This document shows, one piece after another, positions 9,984 through 21,046 of a DNA stretch of 64,000 bases. Numbering within the stretch: position 1 is the stretch's first letter; every line of letters begins with the position of its first letter. The stretch comes from Alectoria sarmentosa. Taxonomy: Eukaryota; Ascomycota; Lecanoromycetes; Lecanorales; Parmeliaceae. Position numbers and translations under genes: made by a program. The stretch lies in assembly GCA_009733775.1 (NCBI GenBank), contig WOGZ01000010.1, positions 62,001 through 126,000 of the forward strand, given 5' to 3'. Under the pieces are notes generated by a model. The model made no database searches and was not told where the DNA came from. It worked only from the letters and a program-made list of their open reading frames with translations.

Positions 9984-10071
9984 ACTTGATAGAGCGAGGA
10001 CACCAATAGATCAAGCGACATCTTGATCCGACGCAGTGGAAGAAATTATTGGTGTCCTCGCTCAATCAAGT
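9984..10071. repeat. 25-bp near-perfect inverted repeat with nested hairpin
   Basis: Arms 9984-10008 and 10047-10071 are reverse complements except for one A/A mismatch. The 38-nt loop holds a second inverted repeat (10009-10015 with 10022-10028). Total span 88 bp, with no coding frame through it. Confidence 0.85.
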
Positions 10072-10270
10072 GGCTCCGGATTTCGCTGGTCAGGACGAGT
10101 AGAGCAAGAGTAGAGTACTTGAACTTGAAATCGTCGGAACCTAAGCTCCTCAGCTTCTTCCTTACTCCTGAATCCTTGGCCCTTAATTACTTAGCTGAAG
10201 GACAGGGTTTTAGAGGCAAGAGGATTAAGGAGAAAAAAAACCCGCACGCGACAGTTTAAAGTGCACTCTA

Positions 10271-10322
10271 TTGGTCCATTGGTCCATTGGTCCATTTGGT
10301 CTATTTGGTCTATTCGGCCTAT
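10271..10322. repeat. Tandem TTGGTCCA-type repeat
   Basis: Five to six tandem units of 8-10 nt (TTGGTCCA, TTTGGTCTA, TTCGGCCTA) about 300 nt upstream of ICE2. Confidence 0.8.
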
Positions 10323-10625
10323 TCCTTTACTTTACCTACAAACCTGCTTCCAACTTCCAAAACTTTGACAACAGGCTGTAATAAAAATCCCCTCTTGACG
10401 CCTGTCCAATATATCCCATATTCCCATATTCCCATGTTCCCATAGTCACACATCTTCCAGACGCATGTTGACTCTAAGGATAAATCAACCTCACCTCCCC
10501 CTGAAGCGCAAGAAAAGACCTTGGCATTTCTTCCTCCCATCAGGCCCAGCCGTCTGTCTGATTTGACTCGGACGCTGAAAAATTACAACAGCGTCTTGTA
10601 CGCGCCCTGAGCGCTGCTAGAGCTC

Positions 10626-11993
10626 ATGTGGATCTTGAGGGTTTTCTCGTCCGTCGTCTTTCTAACGTCAATCATCCTCAGCATACCACTAGCATTCGAC
10701 GTTGGCGGGCGAGCCTGCGGCCTTGCATTCTCGCTCTCAATTGCCTCCTTTTACTTTTCATACTCCATCCTGCGATTGGCCTCTCCAGACAAGTCACCAT
10801 CTCGCTGTACCCTGGTCCGGCTCGTCGCTTGGACACAATGGGCGGTGGTGCCCACTCTTCTGATCTGGTCATTGAACAGGTTTTCAGTCGAGCCCGTCGA
10901 TAACAGTAGCTGGGTCGAGAGGACATTTAGTGGGAAAAGAGCACAAGATGCGTCAATATGGGAATGGATCTTCGGGCCGGATGGCTTGGCAGAGACAGTG
11001 ACTGTAGGAAGCTGGGATAAGATGCTCAGATGGTCAACCCCGGTGTTTCAGCTATGCGAGGGGTTCTGCAGCCTCCTGGTCATTCAAGCTGCTGGCCAAA
11101 TCACCAGATGGCTGGTCAATAGGGGTGGAAGAAGCGACAGCTGGATGGTATGTTTTCCCATCAGTGTCTCCGACTAGCTGACAGATTTCATGTAGATCGG
11201 CTTGCTCGTCATGTCTGCCTCGGTCATCTCGAGCTCGGTTTACTTCCTCTGGAGGGTCACTCGTTTTCCGGAGATCGGTAACGTCGATGCTACTCTTATT
11301 GGCATAACAGTCACCTGCGCCGTCTTTCTCTGCGTTTGGGGGATCGGCAGTGGGAAAGGAAACCCTGTCGAAAGTTCGCTCCTGTTTGCATACATCGTCC
11401 TGTGTCTCTACCAAATATTCACGGACTACCAACCCACTAATCCGGTCGAGCCTATACCTCCAGCTCAAGCCGCGGATTTTCCTCCATTTCCGCCAATCAT
11501 CATGGCTTCGTACACCACCTTATTACAGGCTCTGTCAGTGTTGCCTTCCGCAATACCTGCAGCTTTCAATTTCATAATTGCAGCCCTGAGCACCATCACA
11601 CCGTCGGTGATCATCTCACTCGCTTACCGCCTTTTCGTTCTCTACGCCTCCACTCGTATCATACCGGCTGTCCGTGAATCTGGAGCGCGCGCACTGTCCC
11701 AAGAAGCGTCCCTTGAGGATGCGGATGGCGCAGGCCAGATCCTCGGGTTGCTTAGCTGGTTTAGCCCTAGCATCCTGATTGCTGTCTACACTAGCTTGCT
11801 GATGCAGCACTTTGCGTCGTCAAGCGGAGACGGCGGCGACGGTGACTGGTGGACCAGCCAAGGAGGTGATGCTGGAGGCAACTTTTGGAGGTGGGTCAAC
11901 GTCGCAGCGACCATGGGGATGTATGCTCTGGAGTTGTACCTTGGAAAAGAGGACCTTGACGGAGGATTGACAACGCACTGGAAAGCTGATTGA
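10626..11993 (+). CDS. ICE2: ICE2-family ER membrane protein
   Basis: Orthologue of yeast Ice2, a multi-pass ER membrane protein for cortical ER structure, ER inheritance and lipid-droplet/ER lipid balance. Exons: 10626-11147 and 11196-11993; 439 residues. The N-terminus (VFLTSIILSIPLAFDVGG, then RACGLAFSLS) is the family signature. About nine hydrophobic segments follow, including LLIWSL, IGLLVMSASVISSSVYFL, GITVTCAVFLCVWGI and WFSPSILIAVYTSLLM. A Gly/Asp-rich loop precedes the last segment (YALELYLG). The intron at 11148-11195 (48 nt) is phase 0. Converges on the PPR gene. Confidence 0.88.
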
Positions 11994-12668
11994 AGGATTG
12001 CAAGGCTCAATGATCCTAGACATGTGAGCTGACAGAGCCAAAGAGCGCAAGGAAGATGAGCTTTGTGACAGGTTCCTAGCGCCGGACCTACACAGGCAGA
12101 GAATGTGAAGTCTAGACGCTGTTCGCTCTTCTGATCCCTTGCCGGGATTTTCAGAGCATACCATGAGCGTTTTGTACCACAAATTTGGCAAAAGTAGGCC
12201 GCCGTCTCGATCACAATCGTGGCAGATCAGGGTTCTTGGAATTTCTTCCTCCGTTGCCCATACCATTACGACTCGACCATACTCGAAGCCCCTCTCGCGC
12301 GGCAAAGGCTTGGAGGGAATTGGTAGTGCTCTTCTTTGGGATGAGCCCCGGCCGTGAGTGGAAAACACAGGATCCCGGAGAGCACATGAAAGATCGCCCA
12401 AGCTTTTAGCATTCATTGTACATAGGTCCTTATCAAAATATAATCACGTTCAAGAATAGGGCAAGAACATCGTCATGACTCTCTCTTGCCTCGTACGAAT
12501 CTAATATTAATGAATGCCAGTGGCGTATTTACCAAGATTGGGCTGATCTTTGAGATGCGAAACATGTATTGTGTTATACGTGGTCTCACTCCGTACATTT
12601 CAAGCACAACTCGTGTAAGCGCACCGGAAGCATTCTGTGTCTCTTTGTTATTTTTCTTTTACTCATAC
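11994..12668. other. ICE2-PPR convergent spacer
   Basis: Frames here are shadows or too short, and no family match is visible. Confidence 0.5.
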
Positions 12669-14591
12669 CTATGTTGGGCGCTCATCCATAATGACCGCTA
12701 TCCACGGTGATTTTATTTCGAGTATGGCCATCACGTGCTCCATATCTCCATCGCCGGGCTTCCATCTCACTCTCAATTCGTTCCAAATCTCCGACGCCCG
12801 TCGCCGTCCAGCACAGCGCTCAAAGGCTCTGATGGCCCAGAGCACCATCCATTTCATCACGCATACATCATCTAGCCCTTGATCTAATGCCTCCAGCATC
12901 GACACCCATACAACCTCCAGACGGGCTCGAGTCCAAGAAGTGTATCGTACGCCACCATGGTACGTGAAGCCCTTGAAGAGCTTGGTAAATATACGTCCAT
13001 GCATAGGTAATCCCAGATGTTGCATTTCGGCCAAAAGAGCGGCAATGCGTCGGAGTTCGCCAGTCTGGCAGACATGATATTCAACGAAATGGGCGTAGGT
13101 CTGTATATCCGGGGCGATGGATTGTTCTTCTTGCAATTGCTGTAGTCGCGTGGGGTCTTCTTTGAAACGCCGCGCCGCTCGGTTAAGCAGACGGCCTAGG
13201 TCGCGAAGTTCTCTCCAATTGCCCAGGGGCATGTGATGACCGGTCTGTTTTGTGTGCAATCGCTTCATGCGTTCGTAGACCTGCTCTGCAGCCGCGGGCT
13301 CGCCAGCTCGGATCAAGGCCGTGATCACGCAGTTCATGACTACTGTGTCCACGATTTCGCCCGATTCGACGTATTCGCGATAGGCCCTTCGGACACCATC
13401 GCCATCTCCCCTAAGACCGTGATAGAATATGAAGGCATTACGGGAGTAGCGGTTGTAGTCTAGTTTCCTGTCCCCCATTTCTTTCAGAATCATTTCTGCA
13501 AGCACAAACTTTCCTGCTTTGGCGGCCAGATCGAAAAGGATGTTGAAGGTTATGCTTCTACCTCTGACATCTGCTTCTTGCTCCATATCCTTCCACGTTC
13601 TCAGTGCGTTTTCAACATCTACAGCTGTGATATGCGTGAAGCATTGCCCGCAAAATGCTATTGCACTATTCCATTCTGCTGGGGTCATGGGCAGATTTGT
13701 AGACTTCATATCATCTACTACAGAGAGATAGCGCATCTTTGATAATCTGTTTTTCTTTCTCAAGACGGAGAGTCGACGAAAAAGCAACCGACGCGTATCG
13801 TTTGAGAGATAGGAAACTCCAGGGGATGGCAAAGCAGAGTAGGCTTCAAAGGCTTCTTCATGTGTACAATCGTCCCTGTCCAGTACCTTCAACAGATGAG
13901 CCAAGGTTGGTGGACTGTTGTCATGTATATTCTCGTACGCTGATGACGGCAACTCCTTGATGCCTGCATGCACTTCTGGACGCGGGTTTATAGCGTTTTC
14001 ACTCTTCCCCATAGATGATATCCGCATAGCTGGGGGTGGCACAGCCAAAGCACCGGCACAGGTGCTATATGATTCCCTATAGTAATCCAGCATGCTCATG
14101 TAATCATCGCGAGAGAGAGATTGTAGGAAAGGAGGAGGGGATGGGGGCGCAGCAGCGCAATGGAGATGCCGTATCTGCCTCCCTGAGTCGTAGGCGTTTC
14201 TCCGCCTGGCCTTGTGATACAAGTAACCTGAATTCGAGGCGACCGCCTGAGAGACGTTAGCCGTGGTATGCTGCCGGCATGAACATGCCTTCGCTAAGGC
14301 GTCGATGAATATATTGTCGAGCTGGCGTGGAGAAGGTGGAGAAGGGGGAGGAACTGAGGAAGGCGTGGGTCGGTGCTTCCTGGTAGCGGCTTTGATAGGT
14401 TGCTCCTTCAAGGTACTTAGTAACATAAAGGTAGCAGGCTGGAGGAAGGTGAAGACAAAGGTGAGAAGCTGAGGTCCCCGTGGTCTCTTGACGGCTTTGG
14501 CTCGGCTCGAGGAGTTCCCCTCCACCGAGGCAGAGAGGGTAGCCATGAAGGGTAAAGCATACGCCAATTGGGCATTGGCCGCGAAATCCAA
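12669..14591 (-). CDS. Pentatricopeptide-repeat (PPR) protein, probably mitochondrial
   Basis: Single-exon frame of 640 residues. The middle and C-terminal parts show PPR-type helix pairs: TFNILFDLAAKAGKFVLAEM then ILKEMGD; NAFIFYHGLRGDGDGVRRAY; VMNCVITALIRAGEPAAAEQ then VYERM; TYAHFVEYHVCQTGELRRIA then ALLAEM. Such proteins bind organellar RNA for processing, stability or translation. The N-terminus is rich in Arg, Ser and Pro with few acidic residues, fitting a mitochondrial presequence. The start may be the ATG at 14543 (MATLSASVEG) rather than 14591. I cannot name a specific orthologue. Shares a divergent promoter with the mitoribosomal mS23 gene. Confidence 0.78.
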   Translation of the reverse strand: MDFAANAQLAYALPFMATLSASVEGNSSSRAKAVKRPRGPQLLTFVFTFLQPATFMLLSTLKEQPIKAATRKHRPTPSSVPPPSPPSPRQLDNIFIDALAKACSCRQHTTANVSQAVASNSGYLYHKARRRNAYDSGRQIRHLHCAAAPPSPPPFLQSLSRDDYMSMLDYYRESYSTCAGALAVPPPAMRISSMGKSENAINPRPEVHAGIKELPSSAYENIHDNSPPTLAHLLKVLDRDDCTHEEAFEAYSALPSPGVSYLSNDTRRLLFRRLSVLRKKNRLSKMRYLSVVDDMKSTNLPMTPAEWNSAIAFCGQCFTHITAVDVENALRTWKDMEQEADVRGRSITFNILFDLAAKAGKFVLAEMILKEMGDRKLDYNRYSRNAFIFYHGLRGDGDGVRRAYREYVESGEIVDTVVMNCVITALIRAGEPAAAEQVYERMKRLHTKQTGHHMPLGNWRELRDLGRLLNRAARRFKEDPTRLQQLQEEQSIAPDIQTYAHFVEYHVCQTGELRRIAALLAEMQHLGLPMHGRIFTKLFKGFTYHGGVRYTSWTRARLEVVWVSMLEALDQGLDDVCVMKWMVLWAIRAFERCAGRRRASEIWNELRVRWKPGDGDMEHVMAILEIKSPWIAVIMDERPT

Positions 14592-14863
14592 GTATGTCGA
14601 CAGTCTCTTCTAAGTTCTACCCAAGGACCAAGTTCAACGTCGATGGAGCGCTCAAAGCGAGAGCTTAGTTATGAAAATCGAGGTACTCTAGGTAGCGGGA
14701 ACAGCCGCCCGCGCCAGCCTCCTTTCTTTTTGCGGTGCGAGGGTGGCTCCGGTGTGGTTCGTTGCGCCTTATGCGCGAACGATAGAGGAGTGAAGCACAA
14801 AGCCAATGAATGCTTGGCTCGTCATTCGTTTACCTCGAGCCATTTTCTTCAGACGTCCCGGCG
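14592..14863. promoter_or_regulatory. Bidirectional promoter of PPR and mS23 genes
   Basis: 272 bp (320 if the PPR start is 14543) between two divergent mitochondrial gene-expression genes. A CCAAT box (about 14803) sits in an imperfect palindrome, AGCCAA then TTGGCT. A reverse CCAAT (ATTGG at about 14574) lies near the PPR start. I infer HAP-complex binding. Confidence 0.5.
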
Positions 14864-15651
14864 ATGGGTCGGTACGATTTCCGTCCATTGCGAGTGCACC
14901 AAACCGCGACGCAGCTCATCAATACCGAACGAATATCCAAAATTCCTCCTTGGTATAACGTCGTCGGTTCAATAACGCCTGCTCAGATTCTTGTTCGGAC
15001 GCAACCCCTTCCACATCAGCAACGGAAAAGTAGATCAAGAACGAAGAAAGCAAGTAAGCTGTTCCAACCGCAGACGATACACTACGAGGAGGATGCGTTA
15101 CGGAAAGAATTCTTCAAGGATCATCCGTGGGAGCTGGCAAGGCCACGCCTCGTAATTGAAGATGATGGGAAAGACTCTCAGAAGACGGACTGGAGTCGCA
15201 TAGAACAGCCAGAAAAGGCTTTGAGTGGAGAGAGGTGACACTCCCCCATCCGTCATTCCGGTCCGGTACTGACTTTGATAGCGTTGTCCAACGACAGCTT
15301 TGGCTGCGGCATAATGTACCAGATATTACATCCGCCCAAGCCTACGACCAGGCACGGAAAGAATTCTATGGCCTACGGCTTCAAGAAGACGTGGAGCGAA
15401 GGGTAGCAAAGGAGGAAGCAATGTCGACGGGAGCATATTTTGGAAAGTCTGCGCTAGACATTGGGATGGAACTGGAAGACAAAGAGTATGAGAAATGGAA
15501 GGAATGGGCAACGAAAGAGGTTGCACTGTTGGAGCAGAGGAATGCGGCGATGTATACGGGTGGTGTGGAAAGCGAAGAAATGGCGGTGGAATCCAATCCT
15601 GCTGAGTCCGAAGCTGCAGTTGAGGAAGTCTCTGATCAGACGTCGGCTTAA
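14864..15651 (+). CDS. RSM25: Mitochondrial small-subunit ribosomal protein mS23 (Rsm25)
   Basis: Orthologue of yeast Rsm25/mS23, a mitochondria-specific protein of the small ribosomal subunit. Exons: 14864-15234 and 15282-15651; 246 residues. The start [16 protein letters not shown] and the following [20 protein letters not shown] are characteristic. The second exon gives [20 protein letters not shown] and [20 protein letters not shown], then STGAYFGKS. The C-terminus is acidic and helical. An in-frame ATG at 14810 exists, but the MGRYDF start is the conserved one. Intron 15235-15281 (47 nt) joins phase 2 codons. Confidence 0.88.
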
Positions 15652-15978
15652 GGTCAGAGTGCCTTGGGTGGTGCTATGATCAGGCCATGATTTGACATGT
15701 CATGTACCTTGACCTTGCTTTTCGAGTTAATGTTGATTCGCGAAAGGATGTGCTGTGCGGGACGGCCTTGAGGAGATCAAGGCGAATATCAAAATGGAAT
15801 AGGGCGGAATCATGATACAAGGGCGAAGGTCGTTTACACGCTATAGTGCGTAAGGCTCTTGCTTGCCAGTCTGTCTAGCAATTTGGCAATCTTATAGAAT
15901 AGGGCGTTGATCTCCCCAAATCAAGGAAAAGCGAATCTTGTCCTGGCGACATTTACCAGTGCACAAATATTCATTCAC

Positions 15979-16006
15979 TGATTGATTGATTGATTGATTG
16001 ATTGAT
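15979..16006. repeat. (TGAT)n microsatellite
   Basis: Seven tandem tetranucleotide units. Confidence 0.95.
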
Positions 16007-16222
16007 TTCTTTATTTTAACGCTTGGTCAACAAAAGCAGAGGTTAGGTAAAGTACAATGTAGGTCAAAAGTACACTACGGAACATTGGCAGACACCCAAA
16101 TGATGCAGAATGACGGAGCACCAAGGGAACTAGCATTAGCAGCCGAGCTATCCTTGTTTAGCGGCAGTTATTTCACATGGCATACCTTAAGTAAGGTAGG
16201 TACAGGTACAGAGTTCCCTAAA

Positions 16223-16235
16223 CCCCCCCCCCCCC
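16223..16235. repeat. Poly-C run, 13 nt
   Basis: Uninterrupted C run upstream of SOG2. Confidence 0.9.
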
Positions 16236-16529
16236 AAATTTCATGCTTTTATTACCCCTTCGTTCAGATTGCACTCTGGAGTGCCTGAGAGCATCGCCTA
16301 TCTCTCAGAGCGTCTCTCTTAATCTAATTTTCATGTGCCCGCCTCTTCATAACTTTCCCTCCCATCACGCCACTCGACTTGGAACCCATCCCTCCATCAG
16401 TTCGTGTAACGAAACGACCAGAAAGGATAAAGCATCCTCTCATCCTGATGATTGTCGGCTTGTATTGAGACAACTCTCGACCTTCTCCAACTATGCCTGA
16501 GCCTTCTCACCCTGGGTGAGCTTCCTCTA

Positions 16530-16550
16530 CCCCCCCCCCCCCCCCCCCCC
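16530..16550. repeat. Poly-C run, 21 nt
   Basis: Uninterrupted C run 77 nt before the SOG2 start codon. Its length should vary between isolates or assemblies. Confidence 0.9.
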
Positions 16551-16626
16551 TTCCCTGGCATAAGCTTAGCCGCATGCTCACTGTCGGGAAAGTCATCACT
16601 CGGACTATGAATTTCCCCTGAGATTT

Positions 16627-19600
16627 ATGGATCCTTCTCAAGAGCCTTTCCGGGAAAGGCCCGACAAGATATCCGGCTTGACCACCCGTGAAAGCCTTGA
16701 GCTTTTTCAAGAAGCCCATGACAAGGCTGTCGACGAAGCCCATAGTACACTGCAACAATCCTTAACCGGCGGCGAGAATGCTGGCGAAACCGTGAAGCCC
16801 AAACTTACCCTTGATTTGAGAAAAAGAAATTTGATACAGATACCAAAGGAGGTTATTGCCATCATTGGACAAGATGTCGAGAGGTATGAGTTCTCTTTCC
16901 TTGTCCCTTAATCTTCCCGCGCTTTCTTCTTGAGTCTGCCCTATTGTGAGTTGGTCTTCACCATGATTTTCATACTAAGTACCGGTTGATCTAGGCTACA
17001 GCTGGCTCATAACCAGCTATCCCATATCGCGTACGAATTTATTGGTTGCTCTGCCTTGAGATATCTCAATCTGCGCGACAACCGATTTAGAGAGGTGCCC
17101 AAGGCCGTAAGTTGACAATGGATCGGATCAGTCAAAACAGGAGCTAATGGAAAGAAAGATCTTCGGCCTGCCGCAACTAGAGATACTTGATCTCAGCAAG
17201 AACAAGATTGGCGAAGTCCCGGACGAAATCGAACAGATGAAAGCATTGCGGGTTTTCTCAATACAACACAACAATGTTGGAGATCTTCCTTTTTGTCTCG
17301 GAAGTATCAACACGCTGAGGATGTTGAAATTGACCGGCAACCCTTTAACTCCGAGGCTTAAGCGCATCGTAGAGGGCAGCGATCTTTCCCCAGGTCCTTC
17401 GCCAGCATTTGTTGATAACGAGATCGAGAAGGATACAATGTCGACCAAGAAAGTGCTAGAATATCTGAGAACGTTGGCTGCCGCGAAAGATTCTGAAGGC
17501 GATTCCAGGTATGTATATTGCAACATGTTCATCGCATCCTTGCTTACCGCTATCGTGGCAGTGACGGGCCGTTAGAGACGCCACGTGCCCTGTTACGCTT
17601 TCCAGTGCAAGCTAGGAAGTATGGACACACCACAAGCGAGTCCGAGTCGGCATCTGAACTGAGATCCCCAGGCTTTGCGAAGCCACCTCTACCAGCCCGC
17701 TCACATTACAGAATACCGTCCAGTCAGAATAACGTTTTGTTACAGAACGCGGCCATTCGTCGTCCTGGCCTGGCACCTTTATCATTGGGCAATGAGCGAA
17801 ACCGGAGCAACAGCGAAAGCATTCTCCAAGCAACACAAACCACCCGAAACAAGCGCATGGGCATTGTACCCAAGAAGCAGACTGAGCTCACAGTACTTGA
17901 TGAGACACGCGCCAATCGAAACAGCTATCATTTGCGTGGACAAAGCCATGGGTCTGCTTTGCGTCAGGGAGTCCGTGCTGGTGATATTAGTCCTTCAAAT
18001 ATGACCTCCTTGCACGGCAGCGAGGATCCGCGAGGCCTGCTTGGGCGCCCTTTATCAAGTCTACCGCAACAAAAAGAACGAAAGCTTCCTGGGACCAGGA
18101 CCATCGAAGCTGCAAAAGGCATCTTGTACTCACTGAATCTCGTACACCATCATCTTGGTATGTTATTTCCTGTGATCAAGGAGGGGAAGCCGAAACGATC
18201 GAGCTTGGAAAGGGTATTTCACAATGCTGCCATCCACGTAGAACATTTGGACCAAGAATTGAGCAAGTGTATGCGAGATGCGGCTCAAGGCTCAGACTTC
18301 ACACACACGTCAAAAAAGGCTGTGCGCCAGGCTACTCACGCTTGCATCCTGACCCACGAACCCATTGCACAGCTTGCAACTCGCTCTACTGGCCAGCTTG
18401 TCCAAGATGCCGATCCAAAATACATTCGGACTTTGCTGCTCCTTCTCTATGGAAGCCTCAACGAAATGTACAATTGCAATAAAAAATCTGGTGGGAAACG
18501 GCCAGCAAACAAGGCCCCAAAGGTCAATGTTGAGCAAGTCCCTCAAATCACAGCAAACGCTATTGAAGCAGAAGAAACTTCGAAGAATAGAGACGATTCT
18601 GTTACGCCAACTCGAGATCGGCCAAAGCCAGAGAGACGTTGGAGGAACGGAGGCAGTGTTCAGCAGTACAGCAATCACATCGATCTTAATGCAGCGCTCG
18701 GTATTCAAACTGCTGTACCGCTGTATCTGAACGGCCGAAGCCGCTCAAACAGTCGCGCTGGAATGTTCCACGGCTCGACCTCCAGCTCCGTGGTTAGTAC
18801 GCCTCGTTCAGGCGAGTCGTTCAGTTCGGCCAGACTCGCTCCTCGTTCTCGTAGCGGAAGCGTCACAATGATGCCGGACCAAGCCCGGATTGAGAAGGAG
18901 CAAAGAGCACAATTCGAGCAGATCTTTGTCATCCTCAGAAGATCCGCTGATGAAGGTCTGCAGATTATTCCGCAGCTGCAGCCTTTCTTTGTCGATGCCG
19001 CAGAAGCTTCTCAGAGAAAATACACTCATGAAAAGATCCGTGAGCTATGGTTGACGCTTGTTAACCGCAACCGAACATGCCTGAATATGAGTGAAAAGCT
19101 AAAGAAGCGGCTTTCGACTATCAAGCTCAATGACCCAGAGGCACGCAACGCCAGGGACTTTTGGCGGCTTGTCAAAGATTTCGTCGACTCTTATGGCAGC
19201 TTTCTGGCGTCTCTCAGGGAAGCGAGACTGCTCAATCTCGTGCCCAGCGACATGAGACATCAAGTTCGTCCCGTTCACAAATCTGCCACCGAAGCAGCTA
19301 CCTTGATCACGAACTCACCGTGGAATCGTCTTACTTTTGAGGTTGAGCCTCAGACCCAGCCTCCGTCACGAGCGCAGACCCCGGCTCCGAACGGATATCA
19401 TGCTCATCAGCAACATCGCACACGTGGGTCTGGGGGTTCGAACGCAGCTTCGAGCTCAAGCCCATACACGCCGAGTGTGCCTGCTACACCCTTGTCAGCT
19501 GCGCTGGGCCCAGCTGCTCAAGCCACGGTGCCTGCGACGCCTGCGAGTGCTTCTTTGAATCGATCTTTTGAGGGGGATGTGTTTCAGCGGGCCGATTCGC

Positions 19601-19638
19601 TGCTTAATCTGCAGAACACTATGTACCATCGCCGATAG
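16627..19638 (+). CDS. SOG2: SOG2-like leucine-rich-repeat protein of the RAM network
   Basis: Orthologue of yeast Sog2, the scaffold of the RAM (Cbk1/Mob2 NDR kinase) pathway for polarised growth and cell separation. Exons: 16627-16883, 16995-17106, 17159-17508, 17562-19638; 931 residues. Residues about 60-190 carry leucine-rich repeats (LRYLNLRDNRFREVPKA, LEILDLSKNKIGEVPDEIEQ, LRMLKLTGNPLTP). A long Ser/Arg-rich region follows, then the SOG2 domain (GILYSLNLVHHHLGMLFPVI; VFHNAAIHVEHLDQELSKCM; RTLLLLLYGSLNEMY). Repeated RSNSR, RSGS and RNRSNS motifs resemble basophilic kinase sites. The C-terminus is Pro/Ala-rich (AATVPATP-like) and ends in a short LLNLQNTMYHRR. Confidence 0.88.
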
Positions 19639-20217
19639 GGCCTTGTGAGAATACTTGCACGTCCATGACGTCTGAGTGTTGTTGGGGGATAGCAGCCGGC
19701 GAGCTTCCTCCACGATCATTTCAGTATTGAATCACGGCAACGAGCTTTACTTTTCTTTACTTGCATTAGCGTTGGAGCTGGACGGAGCATTGGGATCTCT
19801 GGAAAGATACCCCGTTCAGCGCTTGGAATGTCTCTGACATGCCTGCCACCACAAATATTCTAGATATGCGCTGTCTGATTGAGATGCATATAACTCAGCA
19901 TCAGCCAGCAGTTCTCGATCCCAGAGGGCACTAGCAATCAAGTTGATGACTTTGAGTGACCGAGATCTCTTGCTACCGCCTGATTTTGAGCCAAATTCAC
20001 TCTCTTTGATTTCATTTCTCAACCAGCCAACATTATTTTTCAACCTCAGTAGTGCAGCCATTCCGTCCCTTCGAATTACTTTGATAAGTCAGAATGTCAT
20101 GAAACCGTACAACATCGGCCGCACCGTCTCATGCTAGATTTTTCGACTTGATAGCAGGACTCCTTTCCCAACGTCTTGACAACTTTACTCACATCTAGCA
20201 CAACGCTCACAAGGACA
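19639..20217. other. SOG2-DUF7918 spacer
   Basis: No gene seen. A minus-strand frame at 19816-20061 has no recognisable similarity. Confidence 0.45.
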
Positions 20218-21046
20218 ATGGCAATAGTCACGGAATTGAACGTTTCCGTCCAAGTCAACGGAACCAGCTTGCATGAATACCGTGATCATGATGGTCAAGA
20301 AATCCGTCCGGAATGGATCCAATATCATGATTCATCGAGTCCTTTTCTGGCGCTGTACTCTCCATCAGAACTTCTATCCCAAAGGATAATCTCACTCGCT
20401 TCTGATGCACTGGGCGTCTTCCTGTATCTGGACGCTACATACGTCGAGAGCGTAATTTGCGAGAAAGGATTACACGACTACAGGTTCAAGAAGCACGTTT
20501 CGGAATCGACGGAGGAGGGCTTGGATACAAGGAATCCATTTTTCAACGACATTAAATGGCCGTTATTGATTGTCATCTGAACTTGAACGCCAACCAGCTG
20601 ATATTCGAAATAAAAGTCGAAGAATCCACCTCCAAAGCAAAAGAATTCAAGAAAATTTTAATCTCGCTGATCTAGGAGCTTTCGCAGTCCAATTCTTTCG
20701 CATGCGTATTGTCGGAAAATGGCCTCAAGACAGAGCGAGGGATGAAGCAAGAGCGCGATGAAGAGTATGAGGAAATGATGGCATCAGCGTCGGTGAAGAA
20801 AGTCAAGGGTGCAATTGCCAACGGAGAAAAATGTGGGGCTTTCAAGACGAGGACCGAAAGACAGAGGCTGGAGAGGCACAGTAGAAACAGCAGAAAGAAA
20901 GCTAGAGTAAGCTTCATTGTTTTTCTTTTCTTTTGTGCAAAGAGAGATGAATTTGCTACTGGCAGGGAAGGGATTCGGAATCGACCGGCACAAGCGATAG
21001 ATATATATACATATATCATACATATCATAAAGGGAATGGGATTTAA
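20218..21046 (+). CDS. DUF7918-like fungal protein
   Basis: The N-terminus (MAIVTELNVSVQVNGTSLHE) and the stretch DALGVFLYLDATYVESVICE match my recollection of DUF7918, a fungal family of unknown function. Proposed exons: 20218-20561, 20617-20705, 20764-20906, 20966-21046 (218 residues). Introns of 55, 58 and 59 nt restore a frame through NLADLGAFAVQFFRM and ASVKKVKGAIANGEKCGAFK. The last donor (GTAAGC) is good, but the first (GTTATT) is unusual. Without these introns the frame breaks twice, so a decaying gene is the alternative. The last exon is tyrosine-rich low complexity and may be wrong. Confidence 0.55.

Larger units (their letters stand above)
9485..10625. other. Divergent MYG1/ICE2 spacer with repeats
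   Basis: 1.1 kb without a convincing gene. It contains a long inverted repeat (9984-10071), a tandem TTGGTCCAT-type repeat and several CCCATATT units (10413-10444) ahead of ICE2. Confidence 0.5.
15652..16626. other. mS23-SOG2 intergenic region with homopolymer and tetranucleotide repeats
   Basis: 975 bp without a gene. It holds an (ATTG)n microsatellite and two poly-C runs, the second 77 nt before the SOG2 start; most of the region is probably SOG2 promoter and leader. Confidence 0.5.

Noticed and set aside
11820..12416. 198-codon minus-strand frame overlapping the ICE2 3' end
   Set aside because: It is antisense to ICE2 coding sequence in part, has no family similarity and no plausible splice structure.
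19816..20061. 81-codon minus-strand frame between SOG2 and the DUF7918 gene
   Set aside because: No similarity to known families and no upstream or downstream exons found.
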